Of a stretch of 34,341 nt of DNA, positions 7,688 to 14,996 are shown piece after piece. The notes under the pieces were generated by a model that had not been told where the DNA came from, made no database searches, and saw only the letters and a list, made by a program, of their open reading frames with translations. Every line of letters starts with the position of its first letter. Within the stretch, counting starts at the first letter, position 1. Position numbers and translations under genes: made by a program. Source of the DNA: JAYUZR01 sp043751595 (lineage in GTDB: Bacteria > Patescibacteriota > UBA1384 > CAILIB01); the NCBI GenBank assembly GCA_043751595.1, contig JAYUZR010000014.1:1-34341 (forward strand). The letters are read 5' to 3'.

Positions 7688-7745
7688 ATAAAAAACCACC
7701 CGCAAGGGGTGGTTTTTTATTGTGGTCCCCTCGGGATTCGACCCA
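7661..7745. repeat. Inverted repeat spanning the tRNA-Lys 3' half, terminator and a mirrored T arm
   Basis: Bases 7661-7701 (T arm, acceptor, CCA and terminator arm) are nearly self-complementary to 7707-7745. The core AATAAAAAACCACCC (7687-7701) pairs perfectly. After a few bulges the pairing continues through the acceptor and T-loop sequence, with TCGAATCCC mirrored as GGGATTCGA at 7733-7741. The core doubles as a tRNA terminator (T-tract 7713-7718). No full minus-strand tRNA can be built from the mirrored part because its 5' acceptor half is missing. Confidence 0.75.
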
Positions 7746-7870
7746 CGGTTCGCTCTGCGCGATTCAACTCGAGCGAAGCGCCTGTTCAACTCCCTTTGAG
7801 CGGAGCGAAGAACAGTGCGTAGCTCGGCGCAGCTAAGGACGCGAAGCGTCCGCCATCCCAGTGATTCAAA
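7746..7870. other. Gene-free, hairpin-rich segment after tRNA-Lys
   Basis: No credible gene. It contains the short dyads TTCGCTC/GAGCGAA, CTGTTC/GAACAG and GGACGC-gaa-GCGTCC, plus two copies of TTCAACTC, an 8-mer also found at about 17361 and 17982 in other intergenic DNA near tRNA genes. It could be a decayed mobile or repeat element, or a structured RNA. No open frame here looks coding. Confidence 0.4.
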
Positions 7871-7883
7871 TTAACAACTGACT

Positions 7884-7913
7884 TTGCGTATTTTCATCAT
7901 TCCCCCGTATACT
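7884..7913 (+). promoter_or_regulatory. Promoter for the 7922 operon (leaderless geometry)
   Basis: TTGCGT (7884-7889), an 18-nt spacer and TATACT (7908-7913, 5 of 6). The -10 ends 8 nt before the ATG at 7922, so the transcript would begin at or within 2 nt of the start codon. There is no room for a Shine-Dalgarno sequence. Confidence 0.6.
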
Positions 7914-7921
7914 ATCTGCAT

Positions 7922-9313
7922 ATGAGGAAGGGGCACCCACTTCGCGCACTACGGTTACTTGAATGGCTTATTCCCTATTTGCCAGGATTCTTCTTAGGGT
8001 TTTCTGTCGTTAGTTGGCTGTACTCAATGGCTCTTGGCACGGCTATTTCTCCAGTAGCAATTGTGGCGGCGGTAGCTGGTTGCATCCCCTTTATTGTGGC
8101 CAAGGTGCGCAAGCCCGCTGGCGTAAGCTCGGTTATGTTGCGCTTGCAGGGTGGTGCTAAAAGAAAAGTACATGCCCGTAGTACACACTCAAGTGCCCCC
8201 ACGGCCGTTATCACTCGTTATCTTCAAGGCTTTAAGGGTAAGGCCCAGATGCGGGCGACCGGAATGATTCTTAGTATTGCTGCTGCCATCGCTATCTATG
8301 CCGTACTCGTTAGCTTGCTACTGCCTTTTGCTTGCGGCCTTCAGCTCTTCCTCCAGTTGGTGCCAATCGCCGCCATGCTCTACCTCTTGCGTGAGACCTC
8401 CTACCATCAGCTTCGCAGTAGTGTGGTGCTCGCAGCTTTTGCCATCCCTCTTACCCTTCCAAATCCAATTGCTGGAATCCTAGCCGCGCTCTGTGTATTT
8501 GCCTTCTGCGTTGAGCGAGCGCACCGCAAGGGTCAGTTTCATCTTCTGCCAATCGGTGCGGTCAGTATCTACTTAAGTCTGCTCTACTGGCTGATTGTCG
8601 ATCAATCGCAGCCTGCGGTGGTCTTGCTCATTCTGCAAGCCTTAAGTGTTGTCTACCTGGTAGTGCTGGCTAGCTTTATGCAGCGCCGCCGAGTGCTTGA
8701 GGAGCGTATGCTAGCACTTTCTGTCCTAGGCCTTAATGCACTGGCCTATCTTTCACTTAGTGTGATGGCACTTTTGGCTAGTGGCTTAATCGGGGGAGAG
8801 ATTTTGCAGCCTTCTTGGTTGCTATTTTCAGTGCTCGCCACAAGTGGGGCCTCTGCAATTTTTTCTTGGCTTACTTTTAAAGAATACTCCTACGCCAAAT
8901 ACTTTGTCTTAGCTGGGCTTGGTGCTGTCGTATTTGTTACCAGTCTTATTTTGGGAGTGGGAGAAGCGCTCACTCAGGTTTGGCTCGTGCTAGCCCTGGT
9001 TCTTTTTGCGGCAGCACGTCTAACCGAAAGCCAGACCATGCGCTTGGCTGGAGTAGGTGCAGCAGTCCTCTCTGCGGCACTGTGGATGGCGGCACTCATG
9101 GCAGGTAGCTCAACTCTTAGCCTGCAGTGGACCGGGCTTTTGATCGCAGCCAGTATGTTACTCATCGCGCTGTATCCTCCAAAATCTGCTGGCATCCTTT
9201 CTCGCTCAGTTGCCCAACAGGAGGAGCGCATCGTTTTGCAGCTCACTGTGTTGGCCGCGGTGTTGTTGGGTGTCGGAAGTATGACTACACTAGTAACTGT
9301 ATTCGTTAAGTAA
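7922..9313 (+). CDS. Polytopic membrane protein of unknown function (about 12 helices)
   Basis: 463 residues, strongly hydrophobic along almost the whole length. There are two N-terminal helices (about 14-58), a basic cytosolic loop (60-105, rich in Lys/Arg, containing MLRLQGGAKRKVHARS), then roughly ten more helices to the C-terminus. It is loosely like large uncharacterised membrane proteins of the DUF2339 type in having repeated paired helices and Leu/Ala bias, but no family is claimed. It is the first gene of a unit with an aquaporin-like channel, a histidine kinase and a Nudix hydrolase (gaps 9, 3 and 7 nt). The start is supported by a -10 element ending 8 nt upstream. Confidence 0.75.
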   Translation: MRKGHPLRALRLLEWLIPYLPGFFLGFSVVSWLYSMALGTAISPVAIVAAVAGCIPFIVAKVRKPAGVSSVMLRLQGGAKRKVHARSTHSSAPTAVITRYLQGFKGKAQMRATGMILSIAAAIAIYAVLVSLLLPFACGLQLFLQLVPIAAMLYLLRETSYHQLRSSVVLAAFAIPLTLPNPIAGILAALCVFAFCVERAHRKGQFHLLPIGAVSIYLSLLYWLIVDQSQPAVVLLILQALSVVYLVVLASFMQRRRVLEERMLALSVLGLNALAYLSLSVMALLASGLIGGEILQPSWLLFSVLATSGASAIFSWLTFKEYSYAKYFVLAGLGAVVFVTSLILGVGEALTQVWLVLALVLFAAARLTESQTMRLAGVGAAVLSAALWMAALMAGSSTLSLQWTGLLIAASMLLIALYPPKSAGILSRSVAQQEERIVLQLTVLAAVLLGVGSMTTLVTVFVK

Positions 9314-9322
9314 TCTTTTTCC

Positions 9323-9967
9323 ATGACCACGAAACGTCTTCTCCGAATGGGAGCTGCAGAATTAGTAGGTACTATTGTCCTTGCCTCTGTTGTAGCAGTG
9401 CTCGGTTTTATCGAGCGCCAGTATATCCAGGTATACCTTCCGGTAATTGCTCCACTTCTTATTGGTTCAGTAGTAATGGTCTTGGTGTATCTGTTTGGCG
9501 GAGTGAGCGGTGCTCACTTTAACCCCTCAGTTACGTTGGCCATGGTTGCCTACCGCCGCATGCCTTGGAAACAGGGGTTGGTCTATCTTATCGCCCAGAT
9601 TCTTGGTGCATTCATCGGTCTACAATTGGTTGGTCGTGCCCTCTTTATTGGGTACGAGATGCAATCGGCTCTTACCACTACCATCGAGTGGCGCTCCTTC
9701 TTTGCCGAGGCACTTGGTGCAGCCATCCTCCTAATGGGTGTTACTACGGTAGTAATTGGTAAGGTTAAAGAAGAGCTTTCTGGTCTGGTAATTGGTTCTT
9801 CTCTTACTATTGGTATTACCTTGGCAATGGTAAGTAGCGGCGCAATTCTTAACCCAAGTCTTGCTCTAGCTATGTTCAACTTCAATCTTTCGTACCTGGT
9901 TGCTCCGCTTATTGGTGGATTAGTAGGTGCTGGTATTGTTTTGGCCATCACCGGAAAACACGAGTAA
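9323..9967 (+). CDS. Aquaporin / MIP family channel with atypical pore motifs
   Basis: 214 residues with six membrane helices and the two half-helix loops of the major intrinsic protein family. The conserved helix-1 Glu is present (AAELVGT, E13). The first pore motif is HFNPSVTLAM (NPS at 67-69) and the second is ILNPSLALAM (NPS at 177-179). Both NPA motifs are therefore NPS. The residue after the second motif, normally the selectivity-filter Arg, is Leu180. The fold assignment is strong, but water or glycerol selectivity cannot be assumed. Members facilitate passive diffusion of water or small neutral solutes across the cytoplasmic membrane. It is the second gene of the 7922-11222 unit, starting 9 nt after the upstream stop. 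Confidence 0.88.
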   Translation: MTTKRLLRMGAAELVGTIVLASVVAVLGFIERQYIQVYLPVIAPLLIGSVVMVLVYLFGGVSGAHFNPSVTLAMVAYRRMPWKQGLVYLIAQILGAFIGLQLVGRALFIGYEMQSALTTTIEWRSFFAEALGAAILLMGVTTVVIGKVKEELSGLVIGSSLTIGITLAMVSSGAILNPSLALAMFNFNLSYLVAPLIGGLVGAGIVLAITGKHE

Positions 9968-9970
9968 TCT

Positions 9971-10759
9971 ATGGCTCGCCGCCTTACTCTTTCGCTTACC
10001 GCGAAGCCAAAGCGGCTTCTCAAACGGCCAGCCCCTGCACAAAAGCAAGGGCTGGCTAAACTTGCTGAGCACAAGAGCGATTTTATTATGGCGGCGGCTC
10101 ATCAGCTTAAGTCTCCACTGGCAATTGTTCAGTGGAGCCTGCAATCGGTGCTCGAGCTTGGCGCGGTAGACGATCGCAGCCGCAAACACGTAACCCAAGC
10201 GCTGGCTCAGGCCAACAGCATGAACCAGCTCATCAGCGACATGCTTCACTTGGTGCGCTTGGTTTCTCAGCACGAAAATATCACCCAAACCTTTGAGCCT
10301 ATCGATGTGCAAAAGGTGATAGGTGAGGTTATCGATCTCTTCAAGCCACTGGCTGAGCGTGGAAGAGTGCGTTTAATTCGTGAGGCAAAAGAAATCTTGC
10401 CAAAGCTATACGGCGAAGAAGCTTATTTTAAACAGGCTCTCTGCAATCTGGTAGATAACGCCATTAAGTACACGCCAGAAGGTAAATCGGTTACCGTGCA
10501 TGCTCATCACACTAAAGGGGCGATTGTGTTTTATGTTCAGGACGAAGGAATTGGGATTCCTGAAGCAGAGCAGAGTCGCTTGTTTAGTGAGTTCTTCAGA
10601 GGCGAAGAAGCTAAGCGGGTAAGTAGAGAGGGTACTGGTCTTGGGTTGGTGCTGGTTAAACATATTACCGAGGCCTTTGGCGGAACGGTGCATGTAGAAA
10701 GCAAGATTGGGAAAGGGACACGCATTACCCTTACCTTTGAAGTTCCCGGCAAGGAGTAG
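9971..10759 (+). CDS. Soluble sensorless histidine kinase
   Basis: 262 residues. A short basic N-terminus (1-30) leads directly into the dimerisation/phosphoacceptor helix with AAAHQLKSPLAIVQW (His44), then a catalytic HATPase domain with N box NLVDNAIKYT (N163), G1 box DEGIGIP (191-197), F box RLFSEFFRG and G2 box GTGLGLVLVK. All ATP-binding boxes are present, so the enzyme should be active. There is no sensor, PAS, HAMP or membrane segment, and no response regulator gene in the window. It may take its input from the membrane proteins encoded just upstream; that is inference from the 3-nt spacing to the aquaporin gene. Confidence 0.9.
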   Translation: MARRLTLSLTAKPKRLLKRPAPAQKQGLAKLAEHKSDFIMAAAHQLKSPLAIVQWSLQSVLELGAVDDRSRKHVTQALAQANSMNQLISDMLHLVRLVSQHENITQTFEPIDVQKVIGEVIDLFKPLAERGRVRLIREAKEILPKLYGEEAYFKQALCNLVDNAIKYTPEGKSVTVHAHHTKGAIVFYVQDEGIGIPEAEQSRLFSEFFRGEEAKRVSREGTGLGLVLVKHITEAFGGTVHVESKIGKGTRITLTFEVPGKE

Positions 10760-10766
10760 TGACTAG

Positions 10767-11222
10767 ATGAAACAAACCACCCTCTGTTTTCTCATGAAGG
10801 AATCAGAGGTTGTTTTGGCTATGAAAAAACGCGGATTTGGTGCCGGTAAGTGGAATGGGGTAGGAGGAAAAGTACTGCCGGGAGAGTTACCCGAAACGGC
10901 CATTCGGCGCGAGGCGACTGAAGAAATCGGGGTAGTGCTTGGGAAGTTATATCATGTGGCTACGCTTACTTTTAGCTTTATCGAGCACGCCGATTGGAGC
11001 CAAGTCTGCGAGGTGTATTTGGCAACAACTTGGGAGGGTGAGCCACAAGAAAGCGAAGAAATGGCTCCGCAGTGGTTTAACGTAAGCGAGATTCCCTACG
11101 ACGACATGTGGTCGGATGACAAATACTGGCTCCCACAGGTACTAGTAGGGAAGAAGATTAAGGCCAGGTTTACCTTTACGAGCGAGCAAGAGTTATTCTC
11201 GCATCGGGTGGAAGAGGTCTAG
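10767..11222 (+). CDS. Nudix hydrolase, MTH1/MutT-like (oxidised purine dNTP diphosphatase)
   Basis: 151 residues. The Nudix box is complete: G34-x5-E40-x7-REATEEIGV (48-56). The preceding MKKRGFGAGKWNGVGGK segment is the signature of the MTH1 (NUDT1) group, which hydrolyses 8-oxo-dGTP and 2-hydroxy-dATP to keep oxidised purines out of DNA. EEMAPQWFNVSEIPYDDMWSDDKYWLP matches the MTH1 substrate-pocket region. An AGGAG lies about 10 nt before the ATG. It is the last gene of the unit and its stop overlaps the convergent lepA stop by 4 bases. Confidence 0.9.
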   Translation: MKQTTLCFLMKESEVVLAMKKRGFGAGKWNGVGGKVLPGELPETAIRREATEEIGVVLGKLYHVATLTFSFIEHADWSQVCEVYLATTWEGEPQESEEMAPQWFNVSEIPYDDMWSDDKYWLPQVLVGKKIKARFTFTSEQELFSHRVEEV

Positions 11223-12997
11223 CTATCCTTCCGCAGTAAATCGACAAATACCCCACTTGGAATACTCACACTTCCAAACTGCTTCATGCGGGCTTTACCT
11301 TTTTTCTGCTTATCCAGCAGCTTGTTTCGGCGGGTAACATCTCCACCATAGAGCTTGGCGGTAACATCTTTTCTGTAGGCCGAAATAGTCTCGCGGGCGA
11401 TAATCTTTCCGCCAATAGTAGCCTGGATCGCTACCTCAAAATTATGCTTGGGGATGAGCTTTTTCAGTCGCTCACAGATTCTACGTCCGCTGGCATCGGC
11501 CATCGATTTTGGCACAATGGTAGAGAGGGCTTCGATCGGGTTACCGGCCACCATCATATCAAGCTTTACTAAATCGGCCGGGCGGAATCCGAGCATCGCG
11601 TAGCTCATGGAGGCGTAGCCGCTGCTCACGCTCTTAAGATCGTCGTAGAAGCTGGTAACAATTTCAGAAAGGGGCACTTCGTAGGTAAGAACGACGCGCT
11701 CTTCATCTAAGAACTGAGTGCTTTTGTAGTCGCTGCGGTGGTGGCTTAGCAGCTCCATGATATTGCCGATCACCGTGCTGGGAGAGACGACCTCGAGCCG
11801 CACCCATGGTTCGGAGATTTCCTGGATAAACGTTGGGTGTGGCATATCGGCCGGACTCTCGATGATTTTTGTCTCGCCATCGGTGGTGGTAAGCTCGTAC
11901 GCAACCGAAGGAACGGTGGCGATAGTTTCGATGCTATACTCGCGGTTTAGGCGCTCGGTAACAATCTCCAGGTGCAGCATGCCCAAAAAGCCGCAACGGA
12001 AGCCAGATCCCAGGGCGGGAGAGTGCTCGGGTACAAACTGAAGGGCAGCATCGTTAAGCTTGAGCTTGCCAATAGATTCACGCAGTTGGTTATATTCATC
12101 GGCTTCTAGCGGATACAGCGAGGCAAACACCATAGGAATTACCTGACGGTAGCCGGGAAGTGCTTCTACCTGCTCACCAAAAGCGGTGATGGTATCACCA
12201 ATCCCAATATCGCCAACCTCTTTCAGGCCGGTCACAATGTAGCCAATCTCGCCGGTAAGTATATTCTCGCGGGCTACGCGTTTGGGCAGGAATCCGCCAA
12301 CCTCTTGTGCCTCGGTATCTTTGCCACCCTGTACCAAGTGAATCTTACTTGGCGCGGTAATGGCACCGTCCATCACCCGAATATAGGCCACAACGCCGCG
12401 GAAGGGATCGTAAATACAATCGAAGACCAACCCGCGCAGTGGGGCATTCGGATCGCCCACCGGAGCAGGGGTGCGCTCTACCACGGCATCCAGCAGCTCG
12501 GGTACGCCGACGCCACTTTTACCTGAACAGAAGATGATTTCTTCTGGCTTGCAACCAAGGAGTTTGATCAGTTCTTCGGCTCTGCGCTCTGGCTCGGCAT
12601 GGGGGAGATCGATCTTATTAATAACCGGGATAATGGTAAGGCCTTGGTCGAGCGCCTGGTACAACACGGAAAGGGTCTGGGCTTGGACGCCCTGCGAAGC
12701 ATCAACCAATAAAACGGCACTTTCTACCGCCGCGAGGGAGCGAGATACTTCGTAGGCAAAGTCGACGTGGCCGGGGGTATCGATTAAGTTTACGGTAACA
12801 CCCTTCCACTCCATGCGAACCGGCTGCAGCTTAATGGTGATGCCGCGCTCGCGCTCGAGATCCATGGTATCCAAAAGCTGCTCGCGCATCTCGCGGGTGC
12901 TTACCGTGTGGGTAACTTCAATCATCCTATCGGCCAGGGTGGATTTTCCGTGGTCGATGTGGGCAATGATGCAGAAGTTGCGAATAGGAATGGCCAT
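11219..12997 (-). CDS. lepA: Elongation factor 4 (LepA) GTPase
   Basis: 592 residues, normal length. GTP-binding motifs are AHIDHGKST (12-20), RGIT in the switch region, DTPGH (73-77) and NKID (127-130). The C-terminal LepA-specific domain is present (YGGDVTRRNKLLDKQKKGKARMKQFG). LepA binds ribosomes and promotes back-translocation or correct initiation/assembly under stress. It is the last gene of the ftsH-murJ-lepA minus-strand run, 16 nt after the small membrane protein gene, and it ends in a 4-base convergent overlap with the Nudix gene. Confidence 0.97.
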   Translation of the reverse strand: MAIPIRNFCIIAHIDHGKSTLADRMIEVTHTVSTREMREQLLDTMDLERERGITIKLQPVRMEWKGVTVNLIDTPGHVDFAYEVSRSLAAVESAVLLVDASQGVQAQTLSVLYQALDQGLTIIPVINKIDLPHAEPERRAEELIKLLGCKPEEIIFCSGKSGVGVPELLDAVVERTPAPVGDPNAPLRGLVFDCIYDPFRGVVAYIRVMDGAITAPSKIHLVQGGKDTEAQEVGGFLPKRVARENILTGEIGYIVTGLKEVGDIGIGDTITAFGEQVEALPGYRQVIPMVFASLYPLEADEYNQLRESIGKLKLNDAALQFVPEHSPALGSGFRCGFLGMLHLEIVTERLNREYSIETIATVPSVAYELTTTDGETKIIESPADMPHPTFIQEISEPWVRLEVVSPSTVIGNIMELLSHHRSDYKSTQFLDEERVVLTYEVPLSEIVTSFYDDLKSVSSGYASMSYAMLGFRPADLVKLDMMVAGNPIEALSTIVPKSMADASGRRICERLKKLIPKHNFEVAIQATIGGKIIARETISAYRKDVTAKLYGGDVTRRNKLLDKQKKGKARMKQFGSVSIPSGVFVDLLRKDS

Positions 12998-13013
12998 GGA
13001 AAATGAAAGGGAA

Positions 13014-13403
13014 TTATTGGCCGAGCTTGGCCTTTACTTGATCGGCGGCCGATTGCAATTGAGTGGCAGCTTCTTGCTTGCCTTGCTCGATGGCTTTATC
13101 GGCCTGCGCCTTGGCGGCTTCAGCTGCTTGATCGCCTACCTGCTTGGCGGCGGCTTGCGCTCGTAGTTCGGCCTCGGCCTTAAGCTGATCGCCAGTTTCC
13201 TGGGCTGCTTGCTTAGCACTGCTACCAGATATAGCTGGGAGTTTGATTGCCCGCAAGTGGGTGCGCAGATATGAGCCAGCCGAGAATACGGCCCAACTAC
13301 CTCCAATCAGAACAAGTATGCCAATAAGGGCGACCCCTATGCAGCTTCGGTAGGGGGTGCGGTCGGCTTCGGTTTCTTCAAAGAAAGGCTCTTCAGTATC
13401 CAC
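13014..13403 (-). CDS. Membrane-anchored Ala/Gln-rich amphipathic repeat protein
   Basis: 129 residues from a GTG start. An acidic N-terminus (MDTEEPFFEETEAD) is followed by one membrane helix (about 22-43, IGVALIGILVLIGGSWAVF). The tail from about residue 62 is built of Ala/Gln/Lys/Glu repeats (KQAAQETGDQLKAEAELRAQ, QADKAIEQGKQEAATQLQSA) and should form a long amphipathic helix or coiled coil, similar in style to apolipoprotein- or YtxH-like proteins. Its first 67 bases overlap the 3' end of murJ, so the exact start is uncertain, but no later start keeps the acidic leader. Function is unknown; the position between murJ and lepA suggests co-expression with envelope genes. Confidence 0.65.
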   Translation of the reverse strand: MDTEEPFFEETEADRTPYRSCIGVALIGILVLIGGSWAVFSAGSYLRTHLRAIKLPAISGSSAKQAAQETGDQLKAEAELRAQAAAKQVGDQAAEAAKAQADKAIEQGKQEAATQLQSAADQVKAKLGQ

Positions 13404-14983
13404 TGTAGCTCTACATTACAGCTATTCCAGCTATAGGCAAAATAGGTAAGCGTGCCAGCCAGGCCGGCAACCAAAAGCTGCACAAAGAGTCCGAGGATGG
13501 TGGTAGTGCTAAGCCAGGTGGTGCCGATGCTGGTGTAGATGCGGTCCATGGCGTACAGAGTAGCCCAGGCAACTCCGGCACTGGCTAGGGCGCCAACACC
13601 GTACTTTACGAACGAACTTCCCAGATGACTAAGGCTAAGCTCGAGGTGATTACGGCGATGCAGAACAGTAAAGAGCCAGATGGCTTGGGCAACCATCATC
13701 AAACTATCCAGGAGGGCAAGATACGGAACACCCTGAGCGTAATAGCGCACCCCAATTTGAGCAGCAACAATTACCAGTACGGCAGTGGTAACACTTACAA
13801 TAGCTGGAGTTTTATTCTCTTTGAGCGCAAAAAAGATGCGAGTAAGTACAGCGGCCAAAATAGCAAAGAGAATACCGACCAAGAAGGCGACCAAGGTTTG
13901 AATGGCGATAATGGTAAGCTCCCAATCGAAGTGACCAATTCCTACATACAGGCGGACAATCTGAGCCCGTAGCACATACATGAGGGTAAGTACGGGAAGC
14001 ATCACAAACAGGGCGCTCCGCAGGGCTTTATCGAATAGGCTGCTCATCCCCCGTAAGTCGCCTAAACTTGCCTGTGAGCTAAGGGTGGGAAGCATGGCGG
14101 TACCAAGTGAGCTCCCCACTACGGCAATTGGTGTGGTTTGCAGATCGTTAATACCAGTAAAGACCGCCAGAGCCCCGGAGCGCATGGTGGAGATGAGGCT
14201 GGTAAAGGTGGTGGTAATTAGTTGAGCGGAGCCAAGGCTAATGCTACGCGGAAGGGTATCGAGCGCAATCCGGGTAAGTTCTTTGCTTTTATCCAGGGTG
14301 AATTGCGGAATCCAACCAGTTTTTCGGGCGGCGGTGTACTGGATACAAAGGTGGAGAGCGCTCCCCAGTACTACCATCCAGCTAAGAGCAAGGAGCCCGT
14401 AAAAGTGAGCTAGGATAGCGCCAATAATAATACTAGCGTTGTAGGCGAGCGGCGCTAAGGCAAAGGAGGTAAAGCGCTGCTGAGCATTAAGCAGGCCGCC
14501 CAGAATAAAGGAGGTACTAAAGATGATCGGCTGCAGCAAAAGAATCTGGGCCGAATTGGTAATGAGAATCTGTTTTTCGTTGCTGTAGCCAGGAGCAATC
14601 TTGGTCATTACCAAGTAGTGCATGCTAAAGAACAAAACAAGGCTTAGGGTGCAAAAAATAAGAAGTGACCAACTAATGAGGGAGTTGGTTAGCTTGTGGG
14701 CGGCAGCTTTATCCTTTTGAGTAACCTTTTCGCTGAGGGCCGGAACAATGGTGCTGGTTACAGCGGCCACAATGACAAAGCTGAACAGAAAATCGGCTAC
14801 GCGGAAGCTGGCGGAATAGCTATCAAGGGTGTTTGGATCGAGCAGGCGGAAAAAGAGCCAGTTACGAATAAGGCCCAAAGCATTACTCATTAAACTGGCA
14901 ATGGCTAAGAACACCGAAGCCTGGCGGACGGTTTGTTTGCCGCTCGGAAATAAGCGACCCATTAAATCTCGCCAGGCTTGCAT
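13337..14983 (-). CDS. murJ: Lipid II flippase MurJ (MviN family)
   Basis: 548 residues with about 14 membrane helices. The N-terminal region (ASVFLAIASLMSNALGLIRNWLFFRLL) has the MOP-superfamily MurJ pattern, and AALARIF-like elements appear as ILAAVLTRIFFALKENKTPAIVS. MurJ flips lipid-linked peptidoglycan precursor across the cytoplasmic membrane. The C-terminus carries a Lys/Pro-rich tail. The gene starts 13 nt after the ftsH stop and its end overlaps the next gene, so the three appear to form one unit. Confidence 0.92.
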   Translation of the reverse strand: MQAWRDLMGRLFPSGKQTVRQASVFLAIASLMSNALGLIRNWLFFRLLDPNTLDSYSASFRVADFLFSFVIVAAVTSTIVPALSEKVTQKDKAAAHKLTNSLISWSLLIFCTLSLVLFFSMHYLVMTKIAPGYSNEKQILITNSAQILLLQPIIFSTSFILGGLLNAQQRFTSFALAPLAYNASIIIGAILAHFYGLLALSWMVVLGSALHLCIQYTAARKTGWIPQFTLDKSKELTRIALDTLPRSISLGSAQLITTTFTSLISTMRSGALAVFTGINDLQTTPIAVVGSSLGTAMLPTLSSQASLGDLRGMSSLFDKALRSALFVMLPVLTLMYVLRAQIVRLYVGIGHFDWELTIIAIQTLVAFLVGILFAILAAVLTRIFFALKENKTPAIVSVTTAVLVIVAAQIGVRYYAQGVPYLALLDSLMMVAQAIWLFTVLHRRNHLELSLSHLGSSFVKYGVGALASAGVAWATLYAMDRIYTSIGTTWLSTTTILGLFVQLLVAGLAGTLTYFAYSWNSCNVELQWILKSLSLKKPKPTAPPTEAA

Positions 14984-14996
14984 CAGGTCAGAAACG

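Noticed and set aside
7721..7760. Possible minus-strand tRNA converging on tRNA-Lys (sequence resembles a tRNA 3' end in reverse).
   Set aside because: No matching 5' acceptor strand, D arm or anticodon arm can be found; only the mirrored T-arm and acceptor fragment exists.
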